From: Robbsia andropogonis
GTDB lineage: Bacteria; Pseudomonadota; Gammaproteobacteria; Burkholderiales; Burkholderiaceae
Direction of reading: 5' to 3'
Assembly (NCBI RefSeq): GCF_000970345.1
Contig: NZ_LAQU01000005.1
Location: 213,751-277,750 of the forward strand
Length of the DNA: 64,000 nucleotides
Both the position numbers and the translations under genes were made by a program. Positions 1-9,234 of the stretch are shown here, piece after piece. Position 1 is the first letter of the stretch. The number at the start of each line of letters is the position of its first letter. A model generated the notes under the pieces. The model was not told where the DNA came from and searched no databases. It worked only from the letters and a program-made list of their open reading frames with translations.

Positions 1-868
1 GTTCGGCACTTCCTGGTTGCCGTACCTGCTGATTCTGCCGCAATTGGCGATCACCGCCATCTTCTTTTTGTGGCCGGCGGGTGAGGCGCTCTGGCAATCC
101 ACGCAGACCCAGGACGCATTTGGCCTTTCCAGCAATTTCGTCGGCTTGCAGAATTTCACCGAGCTGTTCGCGGACCCGTTGTACCTGGCGTCTTTCAAGA
201 CAACGCTTTGGTTTTGTGCGATGGTCACCGTCGCGGGACTCGTCATCGGCTTGCTGCTGGCGGTGTGTGCGGACCGGGTCGTGCGCGGTGGCCGTTTCTA
301 TCGCGCATTGCTGATCTGGCCGTACGCGGTCGCACCGGCGCTGGCAGGTATCTTGTGGGTGTTCCTGTTCAATCCCAGCCTTGGCGTGATCGCCCATGCA
401 CTGCAAACGCACGGCATCATCTGGAACCATGCACTGAATGGCGGTCAAGCGATGTTCCTGGTGGTATTGGCATCCGTCTGGCAGCAGGTCAGCTATAACT
501 TCCTGTTTTTCTACGCCGGATTGCAGGCGATCCCGCGTTCGTTGATCGAGGCGGCCGCCATTGACGGCGCCGGTCCCGTGCGCCGATTCTTCGGCATTGC
601 CTTCCCCCTGATCGCACCAACAACCTTTTTCCTGCTTGTCGTGAACGTCGTGTACGCGTTCTTCGATACCTTTCCGGTCATCGATGCCACGACGGCAGGG
701 GGGCCCGCGCAATCTACCCGTACCTTGATTTATAAAATCTATGCCGATGGTTTTCGGGGACTGGATATCGGCAGCGCCGGTGCGCAGTCGGTGGTCTTGA
801 TGGTCATCGTCATCGCGCTTACCGTCTTCCAGTTCCGTTTCATCGAGCGCAAGGTGCAATACGTATGA
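1..868 (+). CDS. ugpA: sn-glycerol-3-phosphate ABC transporter permease UgpA (5' end cut by window)
   Basis: One of the two inner-membrane permeases of the UgpBAEC importer for sn-glycerol-3-phosphate and glycerophosphodiesters. The frame is already open at base 2 and reads [10 protein letters not shown], which matches the region just inside the UgpA amino terminus, so only a short start segment is missing to the left. The TTG at 17 is not the real start. About six membrane helices are visible. The cytoplasmic coupling loop, [10 protein letters not shown], is the segment that contacts the ATPase. The residue pattern closely follows Escherichia coli UgpA over the whole length. The stop overlaps the ugpE start (ATGA). 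The binding protein gene ugpB would be expected to the left of the window. Confidence 0.93.
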   Translation, partial: FGTSWLPYLLILPQLAITAIFFLWPAGEALWQSTQTQDAFGLSSNFVGLQNFTELFADPLYLASFKTTLWFCAMVTVAGLVIGLLLAVCADRVVRGGRFYRALLIWPYAVAPALAGILWVFLFNPSLGVIAHALQTHGIIWNHALNGGQAMFLVVLASVWQQVSYNFLFFYAGLQAIPRSLIEAAAIDGAGPVRRFFGIAFPLIAPTTFFLLVVNVVYAFFDTFPVIDATTAGGPAQSTRTLIYKIYADGFRGLDIGSAGAQSVVLMVIVIALTVFQFRFIERKVQYV

Positions 869-1710
869 TCGAGCATCGGCGTGGATTTGATTGCTTCTGT
901 CATGCCGTGCTGATAGCCGGTCTCGTGGTGATTGCTTTTCCGTTGTATATCGCCTTCGCGGCGGCAACGATGAGCGAAAGCGAGGTGTTCACCGTGCCGA
1001 TGTCGCTGATTCCCAGCACACATCTTTTCGAGAACATCGCGCATGTCTGGACGCATGGCACCGGTAACGCCGCGGCTCCGTTCGGGACGTTGCTGCTGAA
1101 CAGCCTGGCAATGGCGTTGGGCATCACCTTCGGCAAGATCGTCGTATCGATCCTGTCCGCCTATGCCATCGTGTTTTTCCGCTTTCCGTTCCGGAATACC
1201 GCATTCTGGCTGATCTTCATCACGTTGATGTTGCCGGTGGAGGTACGCATCTTCCCGACGGTGCAGGTGGTCTCCACGCTGCACTTGACGAACAGTTATG
1301 CGGGCCTGACGTTGCCGTTGATTGCCTCGGCCACGGCGACTTTCCTGTTCCGGCAGTTCTTCATGACGCTGCCGGCGGAACTGCTGGAAGCGGCCCGCAT
1401 CGATGGCGCGGGTCCGATGCGTTGCTTTATCGACATCGTCTTGCCTCTGACGAAGACGACGATTGCGGCGCTGTTCGTCATCACGTTTATTTATGGTTGG
1501 AACCAATATCTGTGGCCGATCCTGGTGATCAACCAGAGTGGATGGCAGACGGCCGTGGTGGGTATCAAGCAGATGATCGGCACGGGCGACACGGCCACCG
1601 AGTGGCATCTCGTGATGACCGCAACCCTGTTGGCGATGTTGCCGCCCTTGCTGGTCGTGATTACGATGCAGCGGTGGTTTGTACGCGGCCTGGTTGACAC
1701 CGAGAAGTAA
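865..1710 (+). CDS. ugpE: sn-glycerol-3-phosphate ABC transporter permease UgpE
   Basis: Second permease of the Ugp importer, 281 residues, the usual length. It pairs with UgpA in the inner membrane and docks on UgpC. Six hydrophobic helices and the coupling loop [10 protein letters not shown] (around residue 175) are visible, and the C-terminus ends VRGLVDTEK as in the family. Its ATG overlaps the ugpA stop by four bases, so translation is probably coupled. ugpC follows after 30 bases. Order and spacing mark a single operon. Confidence 0.95.
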   Translation: MIEHRRGFDCFCHAVLIAGLVVIAFPLYIAFAAATMSESEVFTVPMSLIPSTHLFENIAHVWTHGTGNAAAPFGTLLLNSLAMALGITFGKIVVSILSAYAIVFFRFPFRNTAFWLIFITLMLPVEVRIFPTVQVVSTLHLTNSYAGLTLPLIASATATFLFRQFFMTLPAELLEAARIDGAGPMRCFIDIVLPLTKTTIAALFVITFIYGWNQYLWPILVINQSGWQTAVVGIKQMIGTGDTATEWHLVMTATLLAMLPPLLVVITMQRWFVRGLVDTEK

Positions 1711-1740
1711 CGGCACACCAGACAATTCAAGGAACGATAA

Positions 1741-2922
1741 ATGGCCGCATTGACACTGAGTGGCGTACGCAAGACCTATGACGGCCAGCAGTATGTGCTG
1801 CATGGTATAGATGTCGAGGTCGCCGATGGCGAATTCGTGGTGCTCGTCGGGCCGTCTGGCTGTGGAAAATCGACATTGCTGCGGATGATCGCCGGTCTTG
1901 AAAGTGTCTCTGAAGGCGAGATCATGATTGGGGGGAAGGTCGTCAACCAACATGAGCCGAAGGATCGCGGTATCGCGATGGTGTTCCAGAACTACGCGTT
2001 GTATCCCCATATGACCGTGGCGCAGAATATGGGGTATGCGTTGAAGATTGGCGGCGTATCCCGTAGCGACATCGACCGGCGGGTGCAAACCGCGGCGCGC
2101 ACGCTCGAACTGGAATCACTACTGGCGCGAAAGCCTAGGGAGTTGTCCGGTGGCCAGCGGCAACGGGTAGCCATGGGGCGCGCGATCGTGCGTGAGCCAT
2201 CGGTATTTCTGTTTGACGAGCCGTTGTCGAACCTGGACGCAAGGCTTCGTGTGCAAATGCGCCTCGAGATGCAACGCTTGCACGCCCGGCTGAAAACCAC
2301 CAGCGTGTATGTCACGCATGACCAGATCGAGGCCATGACGTTGGCGCAGCGTGTGATTGTGATGTACAAAGGGCGTGCCGAGCAGATCGGCACGCCCGCT
2401 GACGTGTATGATCGGCCGGCCAGTGTTTTCGTGGCGGGTTTCATCGGCTCGCCGGCGATGAATCTGATAGAGGGAAGGGTGACCGACGACGGACGCGCTT
2501 TTGAAGTACAGGATGGCGGCCCGGTTCTGTTCCTTGACGCATTTGACAGCATGCCATCCCGGGCATCGATGTCCTCGACAGGTCCGGTCCCGCTGTTGCC
2601 GAACCGTTTGGCCGGGCGTCATTGCATTTTAGGTATCAGACCGGAACATATGGCGCTTGCGCAAAGCGATGGTGATCATGGTATTGTCCGCGGACGGGAT
2701 GCAACAACGACGGTCGGGCAGGCAGGTGCGACACTGCCCGTGGACGTATGCGAACGTACGGGGGCCGATAATTTGGCACGTGGCCGTTGGGGCAGTCATG
2801 ATATCGCCGTACGTTTACCGCATGACGTCGTGCCGGCACCGGGTGCACTGCTGCCGGTGATGCTGCCGGTGCATCGATTGCATTTCTTCGACCCCGACAG
2901 TCGGCGTCGGCTGGAAGGCTAG
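1741..2922 (+). CDS. ugpC: sn-glycerol-3-phosphate ABC transporter ATP-binding protein UgpC
   Basis: ATPase that powers the Ugp importer, a member of the MalK/UgpC group. Visible motifs in order are Walker [10 protein letters not shown] (near residue 37), the Q-loop in [10 protein letters not shown], the signature [14 protein letters not shown] (near 134), Walker [12 protein letters not shown] and the H-loop VTHDQIEA. The C-terminal regulatory TOBE region carries the GIRPEHM motif. At 393 residues it is longer than the roughly 356 of E. coli UgpC. The extra length lies in the C-terminal domain before and after GIRPEHM, and its role is unknown. It follows ugpE by 30 bases and precedes ugpQ. 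Confidence 0.93.
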   Translation: MAALTLSGVRKTYDGQQYVLHGIDVEVADGEFVVLVGPSGCGKSTLLRMIAGLESVSEGEIMIGGKVVNQHEPKDRGIAMVFQNYALYPHMTVAQNMGYALKIGGVSRSDIDRRVQTAARTLELESLLARKPRELSGGQRQRVAMGRAIVREPSVFLFDEPLSNLDARLRVQMRLEMQRLHARLKTTSVYVTHDQIEAMTLAQRVIVMYKGRAEQIGTPADVYDRPASVFVAGFIGSPAMNLIEGRVTDDGRAFEVQDGGPVLFLDAFDSMPSRASMSSTGPVPLLPNRLAGRHCILGIRPEHMALAQSDGDHGIVRGRDATTTVGQAGATLPVDVCERTGADNLARGRWGSHDIAVRLPHDVVPAPGALLPVMLPVHRLHFFDPDSRRRLEG

Positions 2923-2981
2923 GGGCGGTGCCTCGCTGACGGAACCCATAGTCGTATTCACTGTCGTACGATCTTATCGCC

Positions 2982-3782
2982 ATGACTTCGTCACCCGTTT
3001 TCCACCCTGACTCGTCTGCCTCCTCATCTGTGGGGCGTTATCGCTGGCCTTACCCGACTGTTGCCGCGCATCGCGGTGGCGGCACGCTGGCGCCGGAGAA
3101 TACGCTGGAGGCCATCGACACCGGTGCGCGTCTCGGGCATCAGATGATCGAGTTCGACGCACGGTGCGGTGCCGACGATATCGTATTCCTGTTGCATGAC
3201 GATCATGTCGAGCGCACGACGAACGGCTCCGGCGACGCATCCACGATGCCGTGGCATCGCTTGCAGGCCTTGGACGCCGGTAGTTGGTTCGACACCCGCT
3301 TCTCGGGCGCGCGCATTCCCACGTTGGCTGATGTCGCCGAGCGCTGTCTGGCGCTGGGTTTGCATGCGAACGTCGAGATCAAGCCGGGTCCGGGCCTGGA
3401 GCGGCACACCGGGCAGGCGGTGGCGCGGGAGGTGTTAAGGCATTGGAAGGGAAGTCCGGCCGCGCCGTTACTGTCGTCTTTTTCGTACGAGGCACTTGCA
3501 GCGGCAGCCGAAGTGGCACCGCAACTGCCCCGTGGCATGCTTTGCGAGAACTGGTCTGATCCGTGGCGCGAGCAGACGCAGGCCCTGTCTTGCGTCTCGT
3601 TGCATATTCACCATACCGAGTTGACACAGGCGCGCATTGCCGAGATCAAGGAGGCGGGCTTGTTCGTACTCGCGTACACCGTTAACGAGCCATTACGTGC
3701 GGCAGAGCTGCTGGCGTGGGGTGTTGACACGATTTGTACCGATCGTATCGACCTTATCGGGCCGCATTTTCGCACGGTGTGA
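2982..3782 (+). CDS. ugpQ: glycerophosphodiester phosphodiesterase UgpQ
   Basis: Cytoplasmic enzyme of the GDPD family that hydrolyses glycerophosphodiesters to sn-glycerol-3-phosphate and an alcohol, normally acting on substrates brought in by Ugp. The 266-residue protein shows the diagnostic start AHRGGGTLAPENT with its catalytic His and Glu, the metal-binding EFDA, the second catalytic His in LLHDDHVERTTNG, and a late NVEIKPGPG metal ligand region. It closes with DTICTDRIDLI. It lies 59 bases after ugpC on the same strand, in the order ugpA-E-C-Q seen in many Burkholderiales. Confidence 0.93.
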   Translation: MTSSPVFHPDSSASSSVGRYRWPYPTVAAHRGGGTLAPENTLEAIDTGARLGHQMIEFDARCGADDIVFLLHDDHVERTTNGSGDASTMPWHRLQALDAGSWFDTRFSGARIPTLADVAERCLALGLHANVEIKPGPGLERHTGQAVAREVLRHWKGSPAAPLLSSFSYEALAAAAEVAPQLPRGMLCENWSDPWREQTQALSCVSLHIHHTELTQARIAEIKEAGLFVLAYTVNEPLRAAELLAWGVDTICTDRIDLIGPHFRTV

Positions 3783-3802
3783 GATCAGGCAGTACAGCGC
3801 GA

Positions 3803-4394
3803 TTACGCCATAACATACTCAAACTTCTCGAGCATCTGCTCCAGATGCGTGGAATCTATCTTTTCTTTCGGCGGAACGAGAAACAGACATTGCCTGCCAC
3901 CCGTCTCGGATCGTGGTAAAAATTCTTCCGCGATATGATAATGCGGTCGATTTGTATAATCATCAAAAATAATCCTGGTACCTTCTTTTGCGTATTTCAA
4001 GGAAGTTAGAAAACAGTACACCCGAAATCTTCCGTCGATAAAAAAATTGTCGGGATGTATATCGCTGGACCAAGCGGCCAGCGCATAGTTTTTAAAATTA
4101 TGTCTATTCTGAAAATTCAGAGGTGTTCGCCAGCTTTCGAGTGCTCCACAATCGATCCAGTGAAAACTGACTAATCTATCGCCAAGTTTCTTTTTAGTTG
4201 AAACGATCCACTCCTGGCTGGAGTTGATGCTTAATATGCTTGCTTTGGTATTTTTTTGCGACCCAGATGGTGCTGATGCCGCATCCGCATTCGGTATAAT
4301 TTTCTGTGGATGTAATAACATTTTTAAATAAATCGTCATTGCCATCAAAAAGTTTTTTGCTTTCCGCATTTTTTATAATTCTTGAAATGGGCAT
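3803..4394 (-). pseudogene. methyltransferase-like protein gene, broken by one frameshift
   Basis: Two overlapping minus-strand reading frames make one protein if a run of seven A (T on the plus strand, 4251-4257) is read as six. The upstream frame (start ATG 4394) carries ECGCGISTIWVA, which looks like a SAM-binding glycine motif. The downstream frame continues SILSINSSQEW and then FFIDGRFRVYCFLTSLKYA and RIIFDDYTNRPHYH. These patterns recur in a family of small predicted methyltransferases found in glycan clusters. The repaired product would have 196 residues. The gene is visibly AT-rich compared with its neighbours and stands alone, which suggests horizontal acquisition. It may be truly dead, subject to slippage at the homopolymer, or a base-calling error. 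The family call is from pattern recognition only. Confidence 0.6.
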
Positions 4395-4725
4395 GGTAAA
4401 TCTTGATAATTTTATATAGATAAAGATCTTTTGCGATTATGAAGATTGGTAATTCCGATGCGCGTGTATTGTTTGCGCCGTGCCGAGATGAACTTGCCTA
4501 TGCATACCGACGCCGTTCGAAATTGGAAGGAAATGGCGTCCTATAGAATTGCTTTACGGGGTGCATGCTTCGGCGTGGCCATCATGAAGTATGAGCGAGT
4601 CAAAGAATAATGCTCTTGATGTGAATAGAAAGGCATGCGTGCCATCCCGCACGCATTTCTCTAGATAGGGCCGGCATTGCCAGCACCACCATCGAGAAAT
4701 ACAAGACCGCGTTCAGCAACGCACC
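4395..4725. other. gap without a recognisable gene
   Basis: This is the AT-rich shoulder of the foreign-looking patch, returning to GC-rich sequence near 4620. Around 4670-4728 the plus strand carries a short coding-looking tail ending IEKYKTAFSNAP before a TAA, possibly the last codons of a lost gene. No start, family or RNA structure can be assigned. Confidence 0.4.
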
Positions 4726-5595
4726 TTAACGCAATACGCTGGTGGGAGCGCCCCATACCGGAAGGCTGGGGCTGCTTTCCCGCAAGCCTGTCGCGGGGCT
4801 TGTCGCGACATTCTCCGTTGCCCCATGAGGGTCTCTTGATGCATCGCTTGCTTCTTCCGTGCTACTTGCATCCGGCGCGTCCGAAGACAAAGGCGCCACA
4901 CCACCTTCCGTCCCCGCGCGATTTGGAGAGGAGAGCCATTCCGCCTGACCACGCATTTCTCGCAGATAGACAAAGAACTCGACATTGCTCGATACACCGA
5001 GCTTGTGAAACGCACTGACTTTCTGACGGCTGATGGTTTTCTTGCTGCGATGAAGTGTCGCCGCGATTTCATTGCCAGTCAGGCCCGACGAGAACAGCCG
5101 CAGCACTTCCGCTTCGCGCGGCGACAACCGGGTCTTCGTGGGCAGTCGGGACATCGCCTCGCAGCCGATGGTCTGGCGGATGGTGCGCGACAAATAGCAG
5201 CGTCCTTCCATGACGGTCTGGATCGCGTTGATCAGCTCTCCGGAGGCATCGGCTTTGCTGACCAATCCGGAGACCTCCATCCGTGCGATCGATCCCAGTA
5301 CGCCGGCATTGTCGTGCATCGTCAGCACGATGATCCGCATGCTCGGATGCTGCCGTCGTAATGTCGAGAGGAGTCGCAGGCCATCCTGTTGCCGACTTCC
5401 CGGCATCGAGAAGTCCGTAACCAGAACGTCGCACGGCGGTTGGCTATTCTCTTCCTGCGTTTTCAGGCAGGCCATCAATTCATCGCAGCTGGTGGCTGTC
5501 CCTATGATATCGATGTTCGGCATCGTGGCGCAGACGTGCTCCACGCCACTAAGGAAAAACGGGTGGTCGTCAGCTACTATCACTCGACAAGTCAT
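4726..5595 (-). CDS. RcsB/NarL-type two-component response regulator
   Basis: A DNA-binding response regulator. Residues 1-125 form a receiver domain with the acidic pair in VIVADDHPFF, the phospho-acceptor Asp in VLVTDFSMPGS, the conserved Thr in VLTMHDN and the Lys in VSKAD. A LuxR-type helix-turn-helix follows at about 155-215 (LSPREAEVLRLF through KTISRQKVSAFHKLG). The wording TDFSMPG and the HTH resemble RcsB and BvgA/FimZ-like regulators. The last 60 or so residues form a Ser/Ala/Glu-rich tail not usual in the family, making it 289 rather than about 215. No histidine kinase is adjacent, so its signal is unknown. Confidence 0.88.
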   Translation of the reverse strand: MTCRVIVADDHPFFLSGVEHVCATMPNIDIIGTATSCDELMACLKTQEENSQPPCDVLVTDFSMPGSRQQDGLRLLSTLRRQHPSMRIIVLTMHDNAGVLGSIARMEVSGLVSKADASGELINAIQTVMEGRCYLSRTIRQTIGCEAMSRLPTKTRLSPREAEVLRLFSSGLTGNEIAATLHRSKKTISRQKVSAFHKLGVSSNVEFFVYLREMRGQAEWLSSPNRAGTEGGVAPLSSDAPDASSTEEASDASRDPHGATENVATSPATGLRESSPSLPVWGAPTSVLR

Positions 5596-6053
5596 GACTG
5601 CTCCATCATGGAAAAGGCGCTCGAAGAGCGCGGAAAACCCGCGTAAAAACAGGACCTGCGTCGTTGATGATCACAACGGCGACAGGGCAACAAGTGAAAG
5701 GCACCGTCGGCAAAATAGATCATCCCGATTTTTGTCATGCAACACGGGCTTTGGGGAATGTCTCAATTACGGCATGGTGCCCATTTTGCGAAGATGCCGA
5801 AACGTGACTGGTCTCAATACCTGTGCGGATGCTTGCCGTTGCGGGACCAACCCTGTTGCTTAACATCGCGAGTACCACCGGTCCCGCAATCGACCCAAGG
5901 AACAATCGCTTACGCCGAGTTTCCTTATGCGGCCACACATGCGTTGCACCAGCCTGTGATAGGGTATGAAACGTCAGGTCATCAAAAAGCGAGACCCTCC
6001 CTTATTGGCCGGGAACCCTAACGCCTTGCCGCTTCCTACTAGGCATATTTTTC
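5596..6053. other. divergent promoter region, no gene seen
   Basis: This 458-base gap lies between the minus-strand response regulator and the plus-strand DUF1345 gene, so it must hold the promoters of both. Small open frames here have no start signal, family pattern or codon bias. No strong hairpin or RNA motif was recognised. Confidence 0.5.
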
Positions 6054-6767
6054 ATGCAGACCTACATTCGTAGCCTGATACGCTTTCATCACCGCCTTTA
6101 CGGGGCGCTTGTCATAGGTGTCATTGCCGCTGCGCTGGCACCTTCGAAATGGCACGTATTCGAGAGGTTTTTATTCGGCTGGAATGTCGGTCTATGGCTT
6201 TATCTGATCCTGTTATGGACGATGATGTATCGTGCGGAGTCCGCCCGTTGGCGCGTCGCGCTCGACAGTGAAGACGAAAGCGCCTCTACCATTCTGATCA
6301 CCACCTGTGTGGCTGCATTGGCCAGTATCGCCGCCATTGTTTTTGAACTGGGTACCGCACATGCCGCGGGAAGCAGTAGTCAGAAGGCATTGCATCTGCT
6401 CCTCTCGGGTTTTGCATTGATCGGCGCATGGACTCTGCTGCCAACGGTTTTCACCGTGTACTACGCCCGCTTGTTCTACATGCATCATAGTTGGACTGAT
6501 GCACCAATGCCAAGATCAGACGATCGTGTCGCTTCGCTTGCGAAATCGTCACTGCCGCTGCGTTTTCCAGATGACAAACTGCATCCCGATTATGTTGATT
6601 TTGCCTACTTTGCTTTCACGATCGCTGTAGCGGCACAAACTTCCGACGTCGCGGTCGCGGACTCCGCCACACGGCGCTTTACGCTGATTCAGTCGGTTTT
6701 AGCGTTCTTTTTTAACCTTGCTATTCTTGGACTTTCCGTCAATATCGCCGCGAGTTTATTCAATTGA
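6054..6767 (+). CDS. DUF1345 family membrane protein
   Basis: Predicted inner-membrane protein of 237 residues with about five hydrophobic helices. Family landmarks are the N-terminal RFHHRLYGALVIGV, WNVGLWLYLILLW after the second helix, the YYARLFY segment, and the C-terminal region DYVDFAYFAFTIAVAAQTSDVA followed by a final helix. These match DUF1345 (COG4291), a widespread bacterial family with no established biochemical role. It stands alone, with the divergent regulator upstream and the PGDYG gene 240 bases downstream. Confidence 0.85.
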   Translation: MQTYIRSLIRFHHRLYGALVIGVIAAALAPSKWHVFERFLFGWNVGLWLYLILLWTMMYRAESARWRVALDSEDESASTILITTCVAALASIAAIVFELGTAHAAGSSSQKALHLLLSGFALIGAWTLLPTVFTVYYARLFYMHHSWTDAPMPRSDDRVASLAKSSLPLRFPDDKLHPDYVDFAYFAFTIAVAAQTSDVAVADSATRRFTLIQSVLAFFFNLAILGLSVNIAASLFN

Positions 6768-7008
6768 ACCGCTCGATGCCATGCCCATACAAAGACTGAA
6801 AAAAAGCCTCTGGCGCGTGATAATAGGATCAATTCTTGCGACTGGATGCGCCAGTCGGCATCATCAAGGCTGCGTGTTGCTTCGCCAAGGGCAGGCCATC
6901 TTCGTCATGTTCGTGGTCCACGCACGGCATGCTGCGCGACGTCATGGCAACGCGTGATCGCGCAGGCAGTTAGAATGCGAACTGCTCTCCAATTTTCCGC
7001 TGATCGCA

Positions 7009-7626
7009 ATGGCCTCTGCTGACTTGCCTCGTTCCAAAATCGACGTTGTATCCCCGACGCCTGCGGATGCTCGCCGCGACAACGCGGCAGTATCGTCGAG
7101 TCATGTGTCACACGTTCACCTGACGGATGTCGATCTGCGCATCGATCCGCAAGCCGCCGTGTATGTGAAGGACGAGGTAGTCAGCGTCGTTTTCGCCACT
7201 CATTCCGGCGCATTGCTCAGCTTGGAAGGTCCGAATGCCTACCAGGTCAACGATGCCTTGATAGAGGCGGCCACCGGTGAGCGTTGGGTCGTCTCGCGCG
7301 CGCGTTTCGATCCCAAATACGTGCCAGCAGATCCAGTGCTCATACATGGCGCCGATGGTGCGTATCGCAACCTGCCCACGCCGGTGTTGGCCAGACGCAT
7401 GGACGCGCCTTTTACCATTGCACGCAGTGCCGGCGGCGATCGTCTGCAAGGCGGCGCCGGAGATTGGCTTCTCCAATACGCACCGTCCGACTATGGCGTG
7501 GTGCAACAGGCGCGATTTGCGAGAGTTTATCGGCCGGTGTCCGTTTCGCTGTCACCCGACCCGTCAGGCATAGTAGTTAATGATGCGCAGCCGCCCCGCG
7601 AAGGCGATTGTGGCAGCGCCACATGA
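7009..7626 (+). CDS. PGDYG family protein
   Basis: A soluble 205-residue protein. The second half contains GDWLLQYAPSDYGVVQQARFARVY, where the family usually has PGDYG and this copy has PSDYG. The family has no settled function. Earlier segments (PQAAVYVKDEVVSVVFA, AYQVNDALIEAATGERWVVSRARFD) look like a small alpha/beta fold with a PxKYxPxDP-type motif also seen in proteins that gate deposition of nucleotides or sugars; that comparison is weak. Its stop overlaps the start of the LysO-like exporter gene by four bases, so the two are probably made together. Confidence 0.75.
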   Translation: MASADLPRSKIDVVSPTPADARRDNAAVSSSHVSHVHLTDVDLRIDPQAAVYVKDEVVSVVFATHSGALLSLEGPNAYQVNDALIEAATGERWVVSRARFDPKYVPADPVLIHGADGAYRNLPTPVLARRMDAPFTIARSAGGDRLQGGAGDWLLQYAPSDYGVVQQARFARVYRPVSVSLSPDPSGIVVNDAQPPREGDCGSAT

Positions 7627-8633
7627 GCGGTGTCGTGGCGATCGCGCCCATTCTGCTGGTCCTGATCTTAGGCTACGGCGCAGGGCGCTTGATGCCCTCC
7701 GCCTGGCGGCGACGAGTAGGCGCATTGCTCGGGCCGTTGGTCTTGGCGCTGCTTTTTTCCATCGGACTGACCTTCGGGGCCGTGCTGCGCTCCGGCAGTC
7801 ACGCACGTGCGGTGTTGGGTACCGCGATATGGCTTGCGATATGGACCACCATGGCATCATGGGCGCTCATCACGCTCTCGATCATGATCGCCCGGCGCAT
7901 ACGTCCCGCCATTCCACCGCTTGCGCCCGAGCCGCTCTTGCGCCCGACACCTTCTTCATTCACATCCTTTCCCCAACCGTTTCTTGCACCAACGACATCG
8001 TCCGCACATCTTGCCGCGACGTCTGGCGGCTCAGGGTGGTGGGGGCCAGCGAAGGAATGCTTGATCGCATTGGTGATGGTGGTCTTGGGTACGCTGGGGA
8101 ATGGACTGTGTAGCCGATATGGCATTCCGATACCCACTGGCTTGACCGGTGCGTTGCTGCTTGTACTTGTAAGCATTGTCGGCATGGAGTTGGCGGGCCT
8201 AGCGATAGATGCACGATGGTGGTCGAGGCGCGTTTTGGCCATACCTTTATTGGTCATCATCGGTTCATTGATCGGCGGAACGATTGCCGGTGCACTTGCC
8301 CGGATGCCGCTGCCGATCGCGTGGGCACTATCTAGCGGCTTTGGCTGGTTTACGTTGTCCGGCGTGATGATCGGTCGACATCTGGGGGCGCAGTGGGGCG
8401 CGATCGCTTTGTTGACCGACCTGTTTCGCGAATTGATGTCCGTCGTGTTGCTTTATCTGTTCGGTCGCCGTTTCGCGCGCGCGTGCATTGGCGCGAGCGC
8501 AGCCACTGCGTTGGACTCGACATTGCCGATCATTAAACAAAACTGCGCTCCGGCGCATTGGCCAACGGCGCTGGTCAGCGGGTTTGTCCTCAGCCTAGCG
8601 GCGCCGTTGTTAATGACGGTATTTTTGTGGTGA
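7623..8633 (+). CDS. lysO: LysO-type L-lysine exporter (DUF340 family)
   Basis: Integral membrane exporter of about 336 residues, with eight or more hydrophobic helices. The family's signature stretches are present: a helix-rich N-terminus, IPIPTGLTGALLLVLVSIVG in mid-protein, SSGFGWFTLSGVMIG, then GAIALLTDLFREL, and the end TLPIIKQNCAPAHWPTALVSG. E. coli LysO (YbjE) exports lysine and the antimetabolite thialysine. The ATG at 7623 is chosen because it overlaps the PGDYG stop (ATGA); an ATG at 7608 is also in frame. A Pro/Ser-rich stretch around residues 100-140 is an insertion relative to E. coli LysO. Substrate is inferred from the family. Confidence 0.82.
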   Translation: MSGVVAIAPILLVLILGYGAGRLMPSAWRRRVGALLGPLVLALLFSIGLTFGAVLRSGSHARAVLGTAIWLAIWTTMASWALITLSIMIARRIRPAIPPLAPEPLLRPTPSSFTSFPQPFLAPTTSSAHLAATSGGSGWWGPAKECLIALVMVVLGTLGNGLCSRYGIPIPTGLTGALLLVLVSIVGMELAGLAIDARWWSRRVLAIPLLVIIGSLIGGTIAGALARMPLPIAWALSSGFGWFTLSGVMIGRHLGAQWGAIALLTDLFRELMSVVLLYLFGRRFARACIGASAATALDSTLPIIKQNCAPAHWPTALVSGFVLSLAAPLLMTVFLW

Positions 8634-8710
8634 CCTTTTCGGTGTGCGGTCTTCCGCTGCCTATCGACGCCGCGGGTACACCTTATTGGGGGCAATCGCA
8701 GGACCGACTT

Positions 8711-9025
8711 TTACGATGCGAGCTTGAGCCCAATGATGCCAGCGACAAGCAGGGCAAGGCTGAGAATCCGGCCTGCTGTCACTGCCTCATTGAATAGCAG
8801 GATACCAAGCACGGCCGTTCCCACCGCGCCAATGCCCACCCATATCGCATAGGCCGTCCCAACCGGTAGCGTTTTCAGTGCCACGCTCAGTAGATAGAAA
8901 CTTCCGATCGCAGCGATGCCCGTACCGACGCTTGGCCATAAGCGACTGAAGCCTTCCGTGTATTTCAGTCCGATGGCCCAGGCCATCTCGAGCACGCCCG
9001 CGCAAAGTAGGATCAACCAATTCAT
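8711..9025 (-). CDS. sugE: SMR-family exporter SugE/Gdx (guanidinium exporter)
   Basis: Small multidrug resistance protein of 104 residues with four membrane helices. It starts [19 protein letters not shown], with the essential Glu in the first helix, followed by [33 protein letters not shown] and the end IIGLKLAS. These match the SugE/Gdx branch, now known to export guanidinium in antiport with protons, rather than the EmrE branch. An in-frame ATG 36 bases upstream exists, but the family start is the one used. A plausible sigma-70 promoter lies at 9073-9100. No guanidine riboswitch was recognised upstream. Confidence 0.92.
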   Translation of the reverse strand: MNWLILLCAGVLEMAWAIGLKYTEGFSRLWPSVGTGIAAIGSFYLLSVALKTLPVGTAYAIWVGIGAVGTAVLGILLFNEAVTAGRILSLALLVAGIIGLKLAS

Positions 9026-9072
9026 GACCGCGTCTTCACTACCGATTTGGACCGTTTTCACGGCGAAAACGC

Positions 9073-9100
9073 ATTATATCGTAATGAAAACGAAAGACAA
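9073..9100 (-). promoter_or_regulatory. candidate sigma-70 promoter for sugE
   Basis: On the minus strand a TTGTCT (-35, at 9095-9100) is separated by 16 bases from a perfect TATAAT (-10, at 9073-9078). The inferred start would leave a 5' leader of about 40 bases ahead of sugE, containing a perfect 7-bp stem (arms at 9053-9059 and 9065-9071). Confidence 0.6.
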
Positions 9101-9234
9101 AACGCGGCAAATGTGAAGCCGTCGAGACAAGTAGCATGCCTTTCATCGAAATGCCTTTTTACAGCGGCACACTCAGCCGCGCCAGATCTTTCATCCCCTT
9201 TCTGGCCTCCTTCAAAAAAATGGCAGACATTACG

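Noticed and set aside
739..2088. Long minus-strand open frame across ugpA-ugpE-ugpC
   Set aside because: Arg/His/Gln-rich shadow of the highly conserved plus-strand ugp genes.
4670..4728. Coding-looking tail ending IEKYKTAFSNAP
   Set aside because: Too short to assign; no upstream frame or family match, may be a remnant or chance.
6781..6957. Possible small lipoprotein starting MPIQRLKKSLWRV with an LATGC-like box
   Set aside because: No ribosome site, no family pattern, C-terminus Arg/His-rich and noise-like; it overlaps the gap after DUF1345.
9050..9075. Hairpin with an ACGG loop upstream of sugE, like a guanidine-II riboswitch half
   Set aside because: The ACGG loop is on the plus strand, opposite to sugE, and there is only one hairpin instead of two.
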